NCBI GenBank assembly: GCA_021847385.1
Contig: JAJZTV010000117.1
Location: 1 to 6,417, forward strand
Origin: Pseudomonadota bacterium
GTDB taxonomy: Bacteria; Pseudomonadota; Gammaproteobacteria; Burkholderiales; Thiobacillaceae
Direction of reading: 5' to 3'
Length of the DNA: 6,417 nucleotides
A program made the translations under genes and the position numbers. Positions 5,587 to 6,417 of the stretch are shown here, piece by piece (the stretch's first letter is position 1; every line of letters begins with the position of its first letter). The notes beneath the pieces are model-generated. The model saw only the letters and a list, made by a program, of their open reading frames with translations. It searched no databases and was not told the origin of the DNA.

Positions 5587-6417
5587 CTACCATGCCTGCG
5601 CTCCGAACATCATCTTGCGCGCGAAGATCTTCTTCAGTGGCGGCAGCGCATCCATCAGCGCCAGCCCCAGACCTCGACCATGGCGCAGCACAAAGTGGTC
5701 GTTGGAGAACAGCTCGACCATCAGATCGGTCATGCGCATGCCGCCGCGCACGTCGGGACCGCGTCGAGCCTGGTAACGCGCACAGAACGCGGCGCCGCCC
5801 AGTTCGGATTTTTCCGAATCCCAGACCAATTGGCCGAGCTGCCAGGCATCGCGCAGGCCGAGGTTGAAGCCCTGCCCGGCCACCGGGTGCAGGGTCTGGG
5901 CGGCGTTGCCGATGCGCAGGATGCGCGGACCCTGCACCGGCTCGCTGGTGATCATGCGCAGCGGGAAGGCCGCGCGCTGCGAGGCGGTGAGGAAGCGCCC
6001 CTGCCGGTCGCCGAAGCGCTCATACAGGCGCGCAAGGAAGGCGGCATCGTCCAGGGCCAGCACCGCCTCGGCCTGGGCGTTGGGCACGGTCCAGACCAGG
6101 GCATAGGCCTCATTCAAGGGTAGCAGGGCCATCGGCCCCTCCGGGGTGAACCGCTCATAGGCGCGGCCAGCGTGCGGCCGGGCCGTCGTCACCGTGCACA
6201 GGATCGCGGTCTGGCCGTAGTCCTTCACCTGCTGCGGCCCCGGCAGGCTCTTGCCGCCGTCGGCCAGCACCACCAAGTCGGCGGTCAGCAATCGCTCGCC
6301 GCCGCCGCGCTGAAATTCGACCGCGCCATAGCCGCTGGTCGAACGGATCGCCGTGACCTGGGCGCCGGTCAGCACCGTCGCGCCGCTCTGCTGCAACTGC
6401 GTCGCCAGCAGATCGGA
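5587..6417 (-). CDS. ubiH: UbiH-like FAD-dependent hydroxylase, 5'-truncated by the window edge
   Basis: The frame is open to the right edge and ends at TAG 5587-5589. It shows 276 residues, roughly the last two thirds of a family member of about 380-400. The N-terminal FAD Rossmann motif lies outside the window. Visible are the VVLADGG motif, then AYERFTPEGPMALLPL and NAAQTLHPVAGQGFNLGLRD. The last two closely match my recollection of UbiH, the 2-octaprenyl-6-methoxyphenol hydroxylase, which carries Asn where relatives have the Asp of GDAAH. It acts on ubiquinone precursors with O2 and NAD(P)H. The stretch between ADGG and DYGQ is shorter than in E. coli UbiH, and the C-terminus ends KIFARKMMFGAQAW. 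It is a tandem paralogue of the next gene, 10 bases away. The TTG at 6396 is an internal leucine codon, not a start. Confidence 0.88.
   Translation of the reverse strand, partial: SDLLATQLQQSGATVLTGAQVTAIRSTSGYGAVEFQRGGGERLLTADLVVLADGGKSLPGPQQVKDYGQTAILCTVTTARPHAGRAYERFTPEGPMALLPLNEAYALVWTVPNAQAEAVLALDDAAFLARLYERFGDRQGRFLTASQRAAFPLRMITSEPVQGPRILRIGNAAQTLHPVAGQGFNLGLRDAWQLGQLVWDSEKSELGGAAFCARYQARRGPDVRGGMRMTDLMVELFSNDHFVLRHGRGLGLALMDALPPLKKIFARKMMFGAQAW

Noticed and set aside
1..6417. Mobile elements, CRISPR arrays, tRNA or rRNA genes, defence systems
   Set aside because: No transposase, integrase, spaced repeats, RNA gene folds or defence domains are seen; genes fill the window with short gaps.

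Overview
The window is a GC-rich, densely coded stretch of a chromosome. It most likely comes from an aerobic Gram-negative betaproteobacterium. The evidence is two ubiquinone-type flavin hydroxylases, an outer-membrane lipoprotein transglycosylase (MltA), a periplasmic DsbC, a TonB-family transducer, and a C-terminal module on the secreted protease of a kind I associate with betaproteobacteria. The exact genus cannot be read from the sequence.

Plus strand, left half (1-3016). A SAM-dependent methyltransferase is cut by the left edge. A secreted matrixin-type zinc metalloprotease follows after 14 bases. After a 95-base gap comes mltA, a lytic transglycosylase lipoprotein with a GTG start, and then a 66-residue Q/A-rich protein resembling the YjfB 'putative motility protein' family. 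A strong intrinsic terminator at 2990-3016 closes this side.

Minus strand, right half (6417-3016). Read in transcription order, there is a UbiH-like monooxygenase (start beyond the right edge), a second UbiH/UbiF/UbiI-family monooxygenase, dsbC, and a TonB-family protein. The first three are separated by only 10 and 16 bases and look like one operon. The tonB-like gene follows after 67 bases and may also have its own promoter. The two halves converge on the terminator hairpin, which touches the tonB-like stop codon.

Functionally the window is mostly envelope and respiratory housekeeping: ubiquinone ring hydroxylation, periplasmic disulfide isomerisation, TonB energy transduction and peptidoglycan turnover, plus one secreted protease. 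I see no mobile element, CRISPR array, RNA gene or defence system, and no clear undescribed multi-gene system. The points most worth a second look are the tail module on the matrixin, the small YjfB-like gene behind mltA, TATAC boxes sitting six bases or fewer upstream of two start codons, and an A/T-ending codon island inside mltA.
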